Assembly (NCBI RefSeq): GCF_015352955.1
Contig: NZ_JACYOX010000012.1
Span: 1-64,000, forward strand
Direction of reading: 5' to 3'
DNA length: 64,000 nucleotides
DNA from: Noviherbaspirillum soli
GTDB lineage: Bacteria; Pseudomonadota; Gammaproteobacteria; Burkholderiales; Burkholderiaceae_D
Shown here: piece after piece, positions 1 to 10,874 of the stretch
Layout: each line of letters starts with the position of its first letter
How positions within the stretch are numbered: the first letter of the stretch is position 1
Notes under the pieces: model-generated
Told to the model about the DNA's origin: nothing
Seen by the model: the letters and a program-made list of their open reading frames with translations, nothing else
The model's database searches: none
Program-made: the position numbers and the translations under genes

Positions 1-1461
1 TGAGCGGGTCTCGTCGCTGTAGCCAATGTAGGGCGAATACAGCAGCCCGGGGCGCGCCAGTTCGGCCAGCAGCAGCGCCACCTTGGCTTCCTCGTCCAGC
101 GCGGCATAGTCGGACTCGACCCGTGCGCAGGCGAACAGCTCGGCCAGCACCCGCTCATGCACGTCCGAACTCTGGCGCATGTCCAGCGTGGCTAAATGAA
201 AGCCGAAGATCTCGGATGCCCGCAGCAGCGACGCCAGGCGCGGCCGCACCATGGCCGCGCCGAAATGGCTGGTCAGCGAGTCGACGATGACCTGCAGGTC
301 CAGCGTGAATTCGATGGCGCTGGCATACGGTTCGGCATGGCCGACTTCCTTGCGCAGGATGTTGGTCGCGCCCAGCGTTCGGGCGCTGGCAGCCAGCCTG
401 GCATAGATGTAGATCAGCGCGCGCCGGTACGGTTCGTCATTGCGATGGTCCGACAGGTCGGGCGAGGCATCGGCCAGCGCCTGCAGTTCCGGGCTGACGC
501 CCACCAGCAGCGTGGAAATCGACAGTTCCGCGCCCAGCGCATGCACTTCCTGCAGGTAGAAGTCGAGGATGGTGGTGGACTGGCGCACCAGCGCGTGCTG
601 CATCGTGGCCGCGTTCACGTTCGGGTTGCCGTCGCGGTCGCCGCCGATCCAGCTGCCCATCTGCACGAAGGGCGGCAGCTTGGGGCTGGCGCTCTTGTTG
701 CGCAGCTGCGGGAACTGGGCGGCGAACTCGACTTCCATGTCCTCGTACAGCGCCGGCAGTTCGCGCAGGAAGGTGATGCGGTAATAGGAGAGCGCGTTCT
801 CGATCTCGTCGGCCACGGTCAGCTTGGTGTAGCGCAGCATCCGGGTTTGCCACAGCGTGGCGACCTGGGCATGCAGCAGTTCGCCGTTGCGGGTGCGTTC
901 GCGCGGCGTCAGCGGCAGGTCGCGTTCGGCCAGCAGGCGGGCGATTTCATGTTCCGCATCCAGGATGCTCTTGCGCTGCACTTCGGTTGGGTGCGCGGTC
1001 AGCACCGGCGACACCAGCGCGCCATCGAAGAATTCCCGGATCGCCGCGCCAGGCACGCCGGCATCGTCCAGCTTCGATAGCGCATACGGAATGCTGCCCG
1101 GCTGCGCGGCCGAACCGGCCAGCAGATGGGCGCGGCGGCGCCGGTTGTGATGCTGGTCCTCGGCGATGTTGGCCAGATGGGAAAAGTAGGAAAAGGCACG
1201 CACCACGGAAATGGTCTGCTCGCGCGTGAGCTTCTTGAGCATGCGGTTCAGCTCGGCTCCAGCCGCCGAATCGGCCTCGCGCCGGAAGCGCACCGCGGTC
1301 TGGCGCACGGTTTCCACCACGTCGTAGACGGCGTCGCCTTCCTGTGCACGCAGCACATCGCCCAGCAGGCGGCCCAGGAGGCGTATGTCCTCCTTCAGCG
1401 GCTCGTCCTTGGCGATGGTGGAAGATGCGGGCCGGGTGGATGTCTTTACCTGCTTTGCCAT
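1..1461 (-). CDS. ppc: Phosphoenolpyruvate carboxylase, N-terminal part (cut by window edge)
   Basis: Cytosolic enzyme that adds bicarbonate to phosphoenolpyruvate to give oxaloacetate, refilling the TCA cycle. The minus-strand frame is open from ATG at 1461 to base 1 and gives 487 residues (family about 900), so roughly the N-terminal half is here. The conserved VLTAHPTEVQRKS block with the catalytic His and the GGDRDGNPNV block are both visible. The protein starts MAKQVKTSTRPASS. The gene is divergent from hemC, with about 95 bases between them. The truncation is due to the window edge only. Confidence 0.95.
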   Translation of the reverse strand, partial: MAKQVKTSTRPASSTIAKDEPLKEDIRLLGRLLGDVLRAQEGDAVYDVVETVRQTAVRFRREADSAAGAELNRMLKKLTREQTISVVRAFSYFSHLANIAEDQHHNRRRRAHLLAGSAAQPGSIPYALSKLDDAGVPGAAIREFFDGALVSPVLTAHPTEVQRKSILDAEHEIARLLAERDLPLTPRERTRNGELLHAQVATLWQTRMLRYTKLTVADEIENALSYYRITFLRELPALYEDMEVEFAAQFPQLRNKSASPKLPPFVQMGSWIGGDRDGNPNVNAATMQHALVRQSTTILDFYLQEVHALGAELSISTLLVGVSPELQALADASPDLSDHRNDEPYRRALIYIYARLAASARTLGATNILRKEVGHAEPYASAIEFTLDLQVIVDSLTSHFGAAMVRPRLASLLRASEIFGFHLATLDMRQSSDVHERVLAELFACARVESDYAALDEEAKVALLLAELARPGLLYSPYIGYSDETRS

Positions 1462-1518
1462 GATGGGGGTACGCGCTCCGTATAGGGGGATGGGGTCAGC
1501 GGACGAAAGTCGGCATGC

Positions 1519-1524
1519 TAAAAT
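1519..1524 (+). promoter_or_regulatory. Possible -10 box for the hem operon
   Basis: TAAAAT lies about 33 bases before the hemC start in the ppc-hemC divergent gap. No convincing -35 hexamer is seen, so this is only a candidate. Confidence 0.3.
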
Positions 1525-1556
1525 CGGCCGCCTTCCGCCCCTGAAAAGAGTCTGTC

Positions 1557-2510
1557 TTGAATGCCGCTGCCTTGAATCCTTTTACCGGAAAACTTGTCAT
1601 TGCCTCACGCGAGAGCCGGCTGGCGATGTGGCAGGCCGAAACGGTACGCGCCCAGTTGCGCGAATTATATCCGCACAGTTCAGTTGAAATTCTGGGAATG
1701 ACCACCCGCGGCGACCAGATTCTCGATCGCACGCTGTCCAAGGTCGGCGGCAAGGGCCTGTTCGTGAAGGAGCTGGAAATCGCCATGCTGGAAGGCCATG
1801 CCCACCTGGCGGTGCATTCGCTGAAGGATGTGCCGATGGAGCTGCCGCCGGAATTTGAACTGGCCGCGGTGCTGGAGCGCGAGGATGCGCGCGACGCCTT
1901 CGTCTCCAACGACTACGACAGCCTGGCCGACCTGCCGGCCGGCGCCGTGGTCGGCACCAGCAGCCTGCGCCGCCAGGCATTGGTCGCAGCCCGCTTCCCG
2001 CACCTGGTGATCCAGCCGCTGCGGGGCAATCTTGACACCCGGCTTGCCAAGCTCGACCGCGGCGACTATGCCGCCATCATCCTGGCCGCCGCCGGTTTGA
2101 AGCGCCTCGGCCTGCCGCAGCGCATCCGAAGCCTGCTGGAGCCCGAGCAAAGCCTGCCGGCGCCGGGGCAGGGCGCAATGGCAATCGAGATTCCCGCCGG
2201 CCGCGAAGACCTGCGCGCGCTGCTGGCGCCGCTGAATCATGCGGACACCTCGGCCGCGGTGCGCGCCGAACGCACCCTGTCGCGGGTATTCGGCGGCAGC
2301 TGCCAGGTGCCGCTCGCCGCCTATGCCACCGTGAGCGGCGGCCAGTTGCACATGCGTGCCATGGTCGGCACGCCCGACGGGCAGCGCATCGCCAGGGCCG
2401 AGGCCAGCGGCCCGGTCGACGCACCCGAAGCGCTGGGCGAACAGATCGCGGCGGCGCTCAACACCCAGGATGCGGCCGCCATCCTGGCGGCATGCAAGGC
2501 GGATGCCTGA
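1557..2510 (+). CDS. hemC: Hydroxymethylbilane synthase (porphobilinogen deaminase)
   Basis: Joins four porphobilinogen molecules into hydroxymethylbilane in haem synthesis. It is 317 residues, normal for the family. The N-terminal [15 protein letters not shown], the HSLKDVP motif near 88-94, the SSLRRQ and RGNLDTRL substrate-binding blocks, and the dipyrromethane-cofactor Cys249 in [10 protein letters not shown] are all present. The start is TTG at 1557; the nearby ATG at 1560 is out of frame and runs into a stop at once. It is the first gene of hemC-hemD-hemX-hemY, and its stop overlaps the hemD start. Confidence 0.95.
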   Translation: MNAAALNPFTGKLVIASRESRLAMWQAETVRAQLRELYPHSSVEILGMTTRGDQILDRTLSKVGGKGLFVKELEIAMLEGHAHLAVHSLKDVPMELPPEFELAAVLEREDARDAFVSNDYDSLADLPAGAVVGTSSLRRQALVAARFPHLVIQPLRGNLDTRLAKLDRGDYAAIILAAAGLKRLGLPQRIRSLLEPEQSLPAPGQGAMAIEIPAGREDLRALLAPLNHADTSAAVRAERTLSRVFGGSCQVPLAAYATVSGGQLHMRAMVGTPDGQRIARAEASGPVDAPEALGEQIAAALNTQDAAAILAACKADA

Positions 2511-3273
2511 TCCCGTCGTCATTACCCGGCCCGCGGCGCAGGCCGCCGCGCTGGCGCAGCGGGTAGCCGCGGCGGGCCACGAGGCCGTCGTCTTTCCGCT
2601 GCTGGCGATCGATCCCTTGCCTGACCAGTCGGCCCTGCGCGCCGCCCTGGCCGATGTCTCCCCCTATGCGCTGGTGGCCTTCGTCAGTCCGAATGCGATC
2701 GACGCTGCCTGCGCCATCCGCAGCGAATGGCCGCGCGAAGTGACGCTGGCGGTGGTGGGCGAGGGCAGCCGCGCCGCGCTGGCCCGGCATGGCATCACCG
2801 ACGCTAATGCCACCATCGTCAGCCCGGCAAACACCCGGCGCACCGACTCCCAGACCCTGCTGGAAACCCTGGATCTCGACCGCCTGCGCGGCGGCCGGGC
2901 GCTGATCGTGCGCGGTGAAACCGGACGTGAACTGCTGGGCGATGCACTGCGCAGCGCCGGCATGCAAGTGCAGCAGCTAGCCGCTTACCGGCGCAGCATT
3001 CCGCTACTGGATGACGACCGCCGCCGGCAGCTGCTGCGGCTGCTTGATGCGGACAGCCTCTGGATCATCACCAGCTCGGAAGCCCTGCGCGGCCTGATCG
3101 GGATGGCGACCCAAGCCGGCGGCAGGGATTGCGTTGTAAAATTGCAACAAAAGCGCCTGCTGGTTCCGCACGAGCGGATCGAGGAAACCGCGCGGGAACT
3201 GGGTTTCTCCTCTGTGGCGCTGACCGGATCAGGCGACGAAGCGCTGCTTGCCGCGTTACAATTCCGCGGATGA
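2503..3273 (+). CDS. hemD: Uroporphyrinogen-III synthase
   Basis: Closes and inverts ring D of hydroxymethylbilane to make uroporphyrinogen III. It has 256 residues, usual for HemD. The family is weakly conserved; support comes from the opening [17 protein letters not shown], the [12 protein letters not shown] segment, the RGETGRELL region and the [12 protein letters not shown] segment, together with its place between hemC and hemX. ATG at 2503 overlaps the hemC stop, so translation is probably coupled. The reading frame is open further upstream, but that part only overlaps hemC. Confidence 0.92.
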   Translation: MPDPVVITRPAAQAAALAQRVAAAGHEAVVFPLLAIDPLPDQSALRAALADVSPYALVAFVSPNAIDAACAIRSEWPREVTLAVVGEGSRAALARHGITDANATIVSPANTRRTDSQTLLETLDLDRLRGGRALIVRGETGRELLGDALRSAGMQVQQLAAYRRSIPLLDDDRRRQLLRLLDADSLWIITSSEALRGLIGMATQAGGRDCVVKLQQKRLLVPHERIEETARELGFSSVALTGSGDEALLAALQFRG

Positions 3274-4376
3274 ACGAACCGCCTTACAACCCTGACCTTC
3301 CCCAGCCGCCGCACCTTGCGGCGGGAACAGCGGACCCCATGGCGCCTTATCTACGCAATCGCAACGGACGTATCGGTTATGTGCTGCTGGCTGTGCTGGC
3401 CCTGCTGCTGGCATTGCAATGGTGGAGCAACCGCTCGGAGCTGCGCCAGCTGCGGCGCGAGATGGCGCAGCGGCTCCAGACCGGCGACACCATGGCCACC
3501 GAGAGCCGCGCGATCGCAAGAACTGTCCAGGATGACGTCAAGGAATTGCAGGCCAAGGTCTCGGTGCTCGAAAACAAGCAGGTGGAAGGGCAGAGCCAGC
3601 AACTGGCGCTGGAACAGCTGTACCAGGAACTGTCGCGCAACAGCGACGACTGGGCGCTGGCGGAAATCGAGCAGGTGCTGTCAACCGCCAGCCAGCAGCT
3701 GCAACTGGCCGGCAACGTGCAGGGGGCGCTGATCGCGCTGCAGAATGCCGATACCCGGCTGTCCCGCTCCGACAAGCCGCAATTCATCACGATACGGCGC
3801 GCCCTGGCGCGTGACATGGAAAAGCTCAAGGCGCTGCCTTCGGTCGACGTGACCGGCATCGCATTGCGGCTCGACAGCCTGATCAGCCAGGTCGACCGGC
3901 TGCCGCTGCTGTCCGATGAAAAGCCGGCGTTGCCGGCGACGCCGGCGAAGAACCATGCCGCCGCGGCGGACGGCAAGCCGGCGCCGGCGCCGGCCTGGAT
4001 CGGCGCGCTGAGCGACAAATGGCAGAGTTTTTCCAGCGAGATGTGGACCGAAATCCGCCAGCTGCTGCGGGTGCGCACCGTCGACACGCCCGACGCGCTG
4101 ATGCTCTCGCCCAGCCAGGCCTATTATGTGCGCGAAAACCTGAAGCTGCGCCTGCTCAGCGCCCGCCTGGCCTTGCTTTCCCGAAATGAAAACGCATTCC
4201 GAAGCGACCTGATGGCGGCGCAGGACACGATCAACCGCTATTTCGACACCCGCGCGCGCCAGACCCAGTCGGCGCAGACCCTGCTGAAGCAGGTGCAGGC
4301 GAGCGACCTCACGATCGAGATGCCGACCCTGAACGAAAGCATCGGCGCCGTGCGCAACTACAAGTCCAAGCCCTGA
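3270..4376 (+). CDS. hemX: HemX-type membrane protein (uroporphyrinogen-III C-methyltransferase-like family)
   Basis: 368-residue inner-membrane protein of the HemX family (PF04375). One membrane segment lies near residues 37-52 after a proline-rich cytoplasmic tail, followed by a long Gln/Leu-rich helical region, probably coiled coil, then a low-complexity Ala/Pro linker and a conserved C-terminal helical domain. ATG at 3270 overlaps the hemD stop as ATGA. The methyltransferase name is historical: no SAM-binding motif is visible. Its role in haem synthesis is inferred from operon position. Confidence 0.88.
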   Translation: MNEPPYNPDLPQPPHLAAGTADPMAPYLRNRNGRIGYVLLAVLALLLALQWWSNRSELRQLRREMAQRLQTGDTMATESRAIARTVQDDVKELQAKVSVLENKQVEGQSQQLALEQLYQELSRNSDDWALAEIEQVLSTASQQLQLAGNVQGALIALQNADTRLSRSDKPQFITIRRALARDMEKLKALPSVDVTGIALRLDSLISQVDRLPLLSDEKPALPATPAKNHAAAADGKPAPAPAWIGALSDKWQSFSSEMWTEIRQLLRVRTVDTPDALMLSPSQAYYVRENLKLRLLSARLALLSRNENAFRSDLMAAQDTINRYFDTRARQTQSAQTLLKQVQASDLTIEMPTLNESIGAVRNYKSKP

Positions 4377-4381
4377 ACCTC

Positions 4382-5578
4382 ATGCGCATCTTTCTCTGGC
4401 TCGTCGCACTGCTGGCAACCGCGATCGGACTCGCGGTGATGGCCCGCTTCAATGCCGGCAACGTGGTGCTGTTCTATCCGCCGTACCGGGTCGATCTGTC
4501 GCTGAACTTCTTCCTGCTCTTGCTGTTGCTGCTGTTCCTGCTGAGCTATGGCGTGCTCAATGCCATCCGGACGGCGCAGAAAATGCCGGTCCGGGTGGCG
4601 CAATATCGCCGCAGCCGGCGCGAGCGGGAAGGCAACCGCGCCTTCCGCGAAGCGCTGAAGGCCTTGTTCGAGGGCCGCTTCGGCCATTCGGAAAAGGCAG
4701 CGGCCCGGGCCGAAGACCTGGAGGAAAACCGCGGTCTGGCAGCGCTGATCGGCGCGCGCGCGGCGCACCGGATGCGCCAGACGGCGCGGCGCGACGCCTG
4801 GCTGGCCAAGGCCGAAGCCGAACCGGCGCTGAAGGCCGCCCGGCTGATGACGGCCATCGAATTGCTGGTCGACGAGGACAAGCCGGAAGCCGCGCTTGAC
4901 CATGTGCGCGAACTCAATTCGACCGGCACCCGCCATATCCACGCGCTGCGGCTGGCGCTGAAAGCCAACCAGCGCGCCAAGAACTGGCCGGAGGTGTTGC
5001 GCCTGACCCGCTCGCTGGACAAGAACAATGCACTGCATCCGGCGCTGTCGCAGCGCTTGCGTGAACTTGCCTATGACGACCTGCTGTCGGCCCGCAGCCA
5101 CGATGCCGAGTCGGTGCGCCGGGTCTGGGCGGAAGTGCCGGCAGCGGACCGCATCAAGCCGGCGATTGCCATACGCGCCGCCGATGCCTTCAATACCCAC
5201 GGCCTGCATGAGGAAGCGGCCGGCGTCGTGGAGAAGGCGCTGGCCGAGGGATGGGACGACAGGCTGGTCTGCGCCTATCGCCGCGCCGCCGCGCCGGGAG
5301 GATCGCCGGCACTGCTGGCGCAGATCGAGCGTTGCGAGCAATGGGCGCGCAGCCATCCGGGCGATGCCGAGCTCGGCCTGACGCTGGGAACGCTGTGCCT
5401 AAAGCAGAAACTGTGGGGCAAGGCGCAGCACTATCTGGAACAGGCGCTGTCGGATGCGATCGATTCGGGCACCGTACGGGAAATCCACCTGAAACTGGCG
5501 CAGCTGCATGAGGCGCTGAACCATCCCGAGCAGGCAGCCGCCCATTATCGGCAGTGCGCGCTGACCAGCCTGATCTGA
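4382..5578 (+). CDS. hemY: HemY-type TPR membrane protein of haem synthesis
   Basis: 398-residue protein of the HemY family: two N-terminal membrane helices (about residues 3-20 and 41-60, the second with a long Leu run) followed by Ala/Glu/Leu-rich helical pairs typical of tetratricopeptide repeats. This is the proteobacterial HemY, not the protoporphyrinogen oxidase that shares the name in Bacillus. It starts 6 bases after hemX and is the last gene of the hem operon. Its precise role in late haem synthesis is known only from family context. Confidence 0.88.
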   Translation: MRIFLWLVALLATAIGLAVMARFNAGNVVLFYPPYRVDLSLNFFLLLLLLLFLLSYGVLNAIRTAQKMPVRVAQYRRSRREREGNRAFREALKALFEGRFGHSEKAAARAEDLEENRGLAALIGARAAHRMRQTARRDAWLAKAEAEPALKAARLMTAIELLVDEDKPEAALDHVRELNSTGTRHIHALRLALKANQRAKNWPEVLRLTRSLDKNNALHPALSQRLRELAYDDLLSARSHDAESVRRVWAEVPAADRIKPAIAIRAADAFNTHGLHEEAAGVVEKALAEGWDDRLVCAYRRAAAPGGSPALLAQIERCEQWARSHPGDAELGLTLGTLCLKQKLWGKAQHYLEQALSDAIDSGTVREIHLKLAQLHEALNHPEQAAAHYRQCALTSLI

Positions 5579-5622
5579 TGGCCGGCTTGATCCGCGTCTC
5601 GTGCGCTGAGCGGCAAAGCCGT

Positions 5623-5628
5623 TATAAT
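5623..5628 (+). promoter_or_regulatory. -10 box of the ppa promoter
   Basis: A perfect TATAAT lies 41 bases before the ppa start. The -35 region is poor, so the assignment rests on the -10 box and position. Confidence 0.45.
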
Positions 5629-5668
5629 CTGCCGACTTAAAATTCTTACCACTTCTGGAAAGCACACC

Positions 5669-6217
5669 ATGAGTCTCAACGACGTCAATTCGGGCCGCGA
5701 CGTGCCCAATGATTTCAATGTCATTATTGAAATTCCGATGAATGCCGATCCGATCAAGTATGAAGTGGACAAGGATTCCGGCGCGATTTTCGTGGACCGC
5801 TTCATGGGCACAGCCATGCACTATCCATGCAACTACGGCTATGTGCCGAAGACCATCTCCGACGATGGCGACCCGGTCGACGTGCTGGTGATCACGCCGT
5901 TCCCCCTGATCCCGGGCGTGGTGGTGCGCTGCCGTCCGCTGGGCATGCTGAAGATGAGCGACGAAGCCGGCGGCGACGCCAAGGTGCTGGCGGTGCCGGT
6001 GGATAAAGTGCTGTCGATCTACAGCCACTGGCAAAAGCCGGAAGACCTGAACGAACTGCGCCTGCAGCAGATCCAGCATTTCTTCGAGCACTACAAGGAC
6101 CTGGAAAAAGGCAAGTGGGTCAAGGTCGAAGGCTGGGTTGGCCCGGAGGAAGCCAAGCAGGAAATCCTGGGCGGCATCGAGGCCTACAACAAACTGGAAG
6201 CCCAGGGCCAGGCCTGA
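5669..6217 (+). CDS. ppa: Inorganic pyrophosphatase, family I
   Basis: Cytosolic Mg2+-dependent enzyme that splits pyrophosphate and so drives biosynthetic reactions forward. It has 182 residues, the normal bacterial size. The diagnostic stretch with [10 protein letters not shown] (metal-binding Asp residues) and the KYE, NYGYVP and KVLAVP blocks are present. It is monocistronic: TATAAT upstream and a strong terminator directly downstream. Confidence 0.97.
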   Translation: MSLNDVNSGRDVPNDFNVIIEIPMNADPIKYEVDKDSGAIFVDRFMGTAMHYPCNYGYVPKTISDDGDPVDVLVITPFPLIPGVVVRCRPLGMLKMSDEAGGDAKVLAVPVDKVLSIYSHWQKPEDLNELRLQQIQHFFEHYKDLEKGKWVKVEGWVGPEEAKQEILGGIEAYNKLEAQGQA

Positions 6218-6241
6218 TTCTGGTCCTGATCGCCTGATGAG

Positions 6242-6283
6242 CGGGCGCGCCGATCCGAAAGGGGCGGCGCGCCCGTTTTTTAT
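6242..6283 (+). terminator. Rho-independent terminator of ppa
   Basis: A 10-bp GC-rich stem (CGGGCGCGCC at 6242-6251 with GGCGCGCCCG at 6266-6275) is followed by a T run at 6276-6281. Confidence 0.85.
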
Positions 6284-6354
6284 TGGACGGAGTTGTGCTT
6301 GGGCTTACGTCGACCAGGGAACATCGCCGCTATGACCATTCCGGTTTGCGACGA

Positions 6355-6455
6355 TGGTGCAATGCCCTGCGGGTATTGCACCCTGCGGGGGCAGACCTTC
6401 CGAGTCTCTCGGGCTGGATTTCGTAGGGTGTAATACCCCGATGGGGCATTACACC
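6355..6455. repeat. Paired-palindrome intergenic repeat, copy 1
   Basis: Two palindromes (6356-6382 and 6423-6455) of the form GGTGYAATNCCC...GGGNATTRCACC lie between the convergent ppa and GNAT genes. In this copy the GTAGGG/CCCTGC flanks face inward. The rest of the 6284-6543 gap shows no further signal. Four other copies lie at 10675, 39835, 50282 and 61988. Confidence 0.85.
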
Positions 6456-6543
6456 AATGGTCGTTAAGCAAAGATTTCCAATCTTGCCATGCAAGCTGAA
6501 ATCCCTTGATGGATTGCAAAAATGTCCCCGAGCCTATCGCTCG

Positions 6544-7629
6544 CTAGCCGCCCGCCTCCCGCCCCTTCCTGAACGGATTACGCTCGTCCAGCTCATCCAT
6601 GTAGGCAGCAATCCCGCCGCTTTCCTGCTCCAGAAAACGCTCCACCGCATCGCTGAAGGCCGGATGCGCCAGCCAGTGGGCCGACCAGGTTTTCTGCGGC
6701 AGGAAACCGCGCGCCATCTTGTGTTCGCCCTGCGCGCCGCCTTCGAAAGCGGCCAGGCCGCGCTCGATGCAGAATTCCAGCGGCTGGTAGTAAGCCGTCT
6801 CGAAATGCAGGCAGTCATGCTGCTCCAGCGCGCCCCAATAGCGGCCGTACAGGGTCTGGCTGTCATGCACCACCAGCGACGAGGCGATCGGCCTGCCGTC
6901 GCGCTCGGCGATCACCAGCAGCAGGTTGTCCGGCATGGACGCGCCGATGCGCAGGAAAAAGTCCAGGTTCAGGTAGGGCGAGGAATAATGCGCCGCATAG
7001 GTGTGGTCGTAGCAGCGCTTGAAGAAGCGCCAGTCGGCTTCGCCGATTTGCGCGCCTTCCAGGCGACGGAAGGTAATGCCTGCGTCCCGCACCTTGCGCC
7101 GCTCGGCCCGGATGTTCTTGCGCTTCTTCTGTTCCAGCGTGGACAGGAACTGCTCGAAATCGTCGTATCCGTCATTGAGCCAGTGAAACTGCACGCCGTT
7201 GCGCAGCAGGAAACCGGCGCGCTCCAGCGCTTCGGCCTGCTGCGGCGGCGGATACAGCACATGGGTGGATGACACATCCGCCTGCTGCTGCAAGGCCAGC
7301 AGCGCCTTGACCAGCGCCGACCTGGCGGTTTCATCGCGCGCCAGCAGCCGGCCGCCGGTCACCGGCGTGAAGGGAATCGCCGACAGCAGCTTGGGGTAGT
7401 ACTCCAGGCCGTTGCGCCGGTAGGCGTCGGCCCAGGCCCAGTCGAACACATATTCGCCATAGGAATGGCTTTTCACGTACAGCGGCATGGCTGCCGCCAG
7501 CGTGTCGTCCTGCCACAGGGTCAGGAACTGGGGTTGCCAGCCGGACTTGCGCGCGGCGCTGCCGGAGGCATGCAGCGCTTCGAGGAAGGCGTAGGACAGA
7601 AACGGGTTGGCGTCCGCCTGCAGCGACAA
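6544..7629 (-). CDS. GNAT/FemAB-like acyltransferase family protein (COG3146 type)
   Basis: Predicted cytosolic protein of the FemAB-like GNAT family (PF04339); substrate unknown. The family blocks NPFLSYAFLEAL at the start, KSHSYGEYVFDWAWADAYRR, YYPKLLSAIPFTPVTG, HFETAYYQPLEFCIERGL and a GEHKMARGFLP stretch near the end are all visible. The annotated start is TTG at 7629. The reading frame continues upstream with family-like sequence to a CTG at 7695 that has GAGG 6 bases before it, and no ATG/GTG/TTG exists before 7629, so the true start may be the rare CTG at 7695. Confidence 0.85.
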   Translation of the reverse strand: MSLQADANPFLSYAFLEALHASGSAARKSGWQPQFLTLWQDDTLAAAMPLYVKSHSYGEYVFDWAWADAYRRNGLEYYPKLLSAIPFTPVTGGRLLARDETARSALVKALLALQQQADVSSTHVLYPPPQQAEALERAGFLLRNGVQFHWLNDGYDDFEQFLSTLEQKKRKNIRAERRKVRDAGITFRRLEGAQIGEADWRFFKRCYDHTYAAHYSSPYLNLDFFLRIGASMPDNLLLVIAERDGRPIASSLVVHDSQTLYGRYWGALEQHDCLHFETAYYQPLEFCIERGLAAFEGGAQGEHKMARGFLPQKTWSAHWLAHPAFSDAVERFLEQESGGIAAYMDELDERNPFRKGREAGG

Positions 7630-7991
7630 CAGGGAAGTCCATTGCGCCTGGCCGGCCTCGGCCAGGGAAGCAATAATGCGCGTGCGATAATTCAGGGTCA
7701 GCCTCGTTCAAGCATGATTGATGGAAGAATCGCCAGGGCGCCGACCGCTGCAGTGGTGCTCCGGGTTTGCCGGAATCCCAGTTTGCCGATGGCCGGCGCG
7801 GGGCAGGGCTGTTGCTTGGCCCGGCGCGAGCAGCCCATTCTACGCAAAATCCGTCGCCGCGTTTGCGCCGCCCGGCCGACGGCGACAGCGGCGGGAATGC
7901 ATGGAGCGCTTCCCGGTCCAAGCGTTTCCGGCAGAAGCACAAGAACCGAGCATGTCATCAACCGCCCACTGGGCATTCCAAGGCAGAGCAC

Positions 7992-10046
7992 ATGAATAAC
8001 AAGGACTTCTTCAATCTCTATTCCCACGATTTTGCCCGCGTATCGGTCGCCATTCCTTATTGCCGCGTCGCCGATCCGGCATTCAATGCGAAGGAAACGA
8101 TTGCACTGGCAACCGAAGCGGCCAATCGCGGCGCGGTACTGATCGCCTTTCCGGAGCTGGGCTTGTCGGCTTATACCTGTGACGACCTGTTCCATCAGCG
8201 CGCGTTGCTGGATGCCTGCAAAGCGGCGCTGGCAAGCATCGTCGAGGCATCCCGGACGCTGCCGGCGGCGCTGGTGGTTGGCCTGCCGCTGCAGGTGGAT
8301 CATATGCTGTTCAACTGCGCCGCGGTGGTCGCCGGCGGCCGCATACAGGGTGTAGTGCCCAAGACCTACCTGCCCAACTACGGCGAATTTTACGAAGCCC
8401 GGCAGTTCAGCGAGGCCGACGCCGCCATCAGCGACCAGATCGAGCTGCTGGGCCAGAACGTGCCGTTCGGCGCGGCCCTGCTGTTCGAAGTGGCCAACAT
8501 GCCGCTTCTGCGCTTCCACGTGGAGATCTGCGAAGACCTGTGGACGCCGATTCCGCCGTCGTCCTATGCCGCGCTGGCCGGCGCCACCGTGCTGGTGAAT
8601 CTCTCGGCCTCCAATATCGTGGTCGGCAAGTCGCGCTATCGCCATCAGTTGGTGGGCCAGCAGTCTGCGCGCTGCCTGTCGGCCTATCTGTACTCGTCGG
8701 CCGGACGCGGCGAATCCTCGACCGACATGGGCTGGGATGGCCAGGCGCTGATCTATGAGAACGGCGAACTGCTGGCGCAATCGGAGCGGTTTTCCGACGC
8801 GTCCCACCTGATCTGCGCCGACATCGACCTGGAGCGGCTGTCGCGCGAGCGCATGCATGTGACGACCTTCGGCGACAGCGCCCGTCGCCATCGCGACCAG
8901 GTGACGGAATTCCGCACGATTTCCTTCGAAGTGAATGTTCCCGTGTCCGGGCCGCTGAAGCTGGAGCGGCATGTCGAGCGCTTCCCCTATGTGCCGTCTG
9001 ACCACCGGCTGCGCGACGAGCGCTGCATGGAGGTCTACAACATCCAGGTGCAGGCGCTGGTGCAGCGGCTGTCGGCTTCCGGCATCAGGAAGGTGGTGAT
9101 CGGCGTTTCGGGCGGCCTCGATTCCACCCATGCGTTGCTGGTCTGCGCCAAGGCGATGGACAGGTTGGGCCTGCCCCGCACAAACATCCTGGGCGTGACC
9201 ATGCCGGGCTTCGCCACCAGCGGCCGCACCCTGGAGCAGGCCAGAAAGCTGATGGAAGTAGTCGGCTGTTCGGCCAGCGAGATCGACATCCGGCCAAGTT
9301 GCCTGCAAATGCTGAAGGATATCGGCCATCCGTACGCGGAAGGCCAGGAAGACTACGACGTCACCTTCGAGAATGTGCAGGCGGGCGAGCGCACCAGCCA
9401 CCTGTTCCGCCTGGCCAATTTCCACAATGGCATCGTGCTCGGCACCGGCGACCTGAGCGAACTGGCGCTGGGCTGGTGCACCTATGGCGTGGGCGACCAT
9501 ATGTCGCACTACAACGTCAACGCCAGCGTGCCAAAAACGCTGATCGTCCATCTGGTGCGCTGGGTTGCGGAAACCCACCAGATTGGCGCCTCAGGTTCCG
9601 ATGTGCTGATCAAGGTGCTGGAAACCGACATCAGCCCCGAACTGGTGCCCGGCAAGTCGGCCGACGTGCCAGACCAGAAGACCGAGAACGTGATCGGCCC
9701 CTACGAACTGCAGGATTTCAATCTCTACTACACCCTGCGTTTCGGCCTTACCCCGACCAAGGTGGCTTTCCTGGCGCTGTCGGCCTGGGGCGACCGGGAA
9801 GCGGGAAGCTGGCCGGAAGGCCCGCATGTGGCGCGCAATCAGTACACGCTGGCCGAGATCAGGAAAAACCTCGGAATTTTCCTGTATCGATTCTTCAAGA
9901 CCAGCCAGTTCAAGCGTTCATGCATTCCGAACGGACCCAAGGTCGGCTCGGGCGGATCGCTTTCGCCACGCGGCGACTGGCGCGCGCCCAGCGACTCCGA
10001 AGCGTCGGTCTGGATGGAGGATCTGAAAAATATTCCCGAACAATAA
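7992..10046 (+). CDS. nadE: Glutamine-dependent NAD+ synthetase
   Basis: Last step of NAD synthesis: amidates nicotinic acid adenine dinucleotide using ATP and ammonia released from glutamine. The 684-residue length is the long two-domain form. The N-terminal nitrilase-type glutaminase has the Glu55/Lys124/Cys180 triad ([24 protein letters not shown]), and the C-terminal synthetase has the P-loop [15 protein letters not shown] near 362-376. ATG 7992 is chosen because [17 protein letters not shown] matches the expected N-terminus; the frame is open further upstream without family sequence. glnB follows about 175 bases later. Confidence 0.95.
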   Translation: MNNKDFFNLYSHDFARVSVAIPYCRVADPAFNAKETIALATEAANRGAVLIAFPELGLSAYTCDDLFHQRALLDACKAALASIVEASRTLPAALVVGLPLQVDHMLFNCAAVVAGGRIQGVVPKTYLPNYGEFYEARQFSEADAAISDQIELLGQNVPFGAALLFEVANMPLLRFHVEICEDLWTPIPPSSYAALAGATVLVNLSASNIVVGKSRYRHQLVGQQSARCLSAYLYSSAGRGESSTDMGWDGQALIYENGELLAQSERFSDASHLICADIDLERLSRERMHVTTFGDSARRHRDQVTEFRTISFEVNVPVSGPLKLERHVERFPYVPSDHRLRDERCMEVYNIQVQALVQRLSASGIRKVVIGVSGGLDSTHALLVCAKAMDRLGLPRTNILGVTMPGFATSGRTLEQARKLMEVVGCSASEIDIRPSCLQMLKDIGHPYAEGQEDYDVTFENVQAGERTSHLFRLANFHNGIVLGTGDLSELALGWCTYGVGDHMSHYNVNASVPKTLIVHLVRWVAETHQIGASGSDVLIKVLETDISPELVPGKSADVPDQKTENVIGPYELQDFNLYYTLRFGLTPTKVAFLALSAWGDREAGSWPEGPHVARNQYTLAEIRKNLGIFLYRFFKTSQFKRSCIPNGPKVGSGGSLSPRGDWRAPSDSEASVWMEDLKNIPEQ

Positions 10047-10136
10047 GCGGGCCAGTTGCGCCGCCGGACTTATTTATCGGAGAAAATTGCAAGGCGTCGG
10101 CTATACTCCCGGCCGGTTATCGCAATGATGGTGTAA

Positions 10137-10559
<423 letters not shown>

Positions 10560-10674
10560 TGCTTACGGCGGTGCCGCCATGGCCCCGCGAGCAGCCAGCC
10601 TCTAGCGCATTTCCAACCTGACTGGCATCAGCCGGCCAAGCAAGATTGCCTTTAGAAGATTCGCCCAGGGGTTG

Positions 10675-10789
10675 GTAGGGTGCAATACCCGAAGGGCATT
10701 GCACCGCGGTCGCATACCGTAAAGATCATCTCAAGGACCTTCGCTGGTCCACGCATGGTGGAATGCCCCTTCGGGGTATTCCACCCTAC
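10675..10789. repeat. Paired-palindrome intergenic repeat, copy 2
   Basis: A left palindrome at 10675-10705 (GTAGGGTGCAATACCC then GGGCATTGCACC) and a right one at 10757-10789 (GGTGGAATGCCCC then GGGGTATTCCACCCTAC) have their GTAGGG/CCCTAC ends facing outward. It occupies the gap between the convergent glnB and Smr genes, where nothing else is seen. Confidence 0.88.
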
Positions 10790-10874
10790 GGCACCAGGGG
10801 CATGCCAAGGGCGCAGGACGCGAGGTGTGCCGCACCTGGGTCTGCAGCATGAGGCTAGTCTGGCCAAATTCGCT

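Noticed and set aside
7698-9578. 626-codon minus-strand frame opposite nadE
   Set aside because: Shadow of nadE; no motifs and antisense-like composition.
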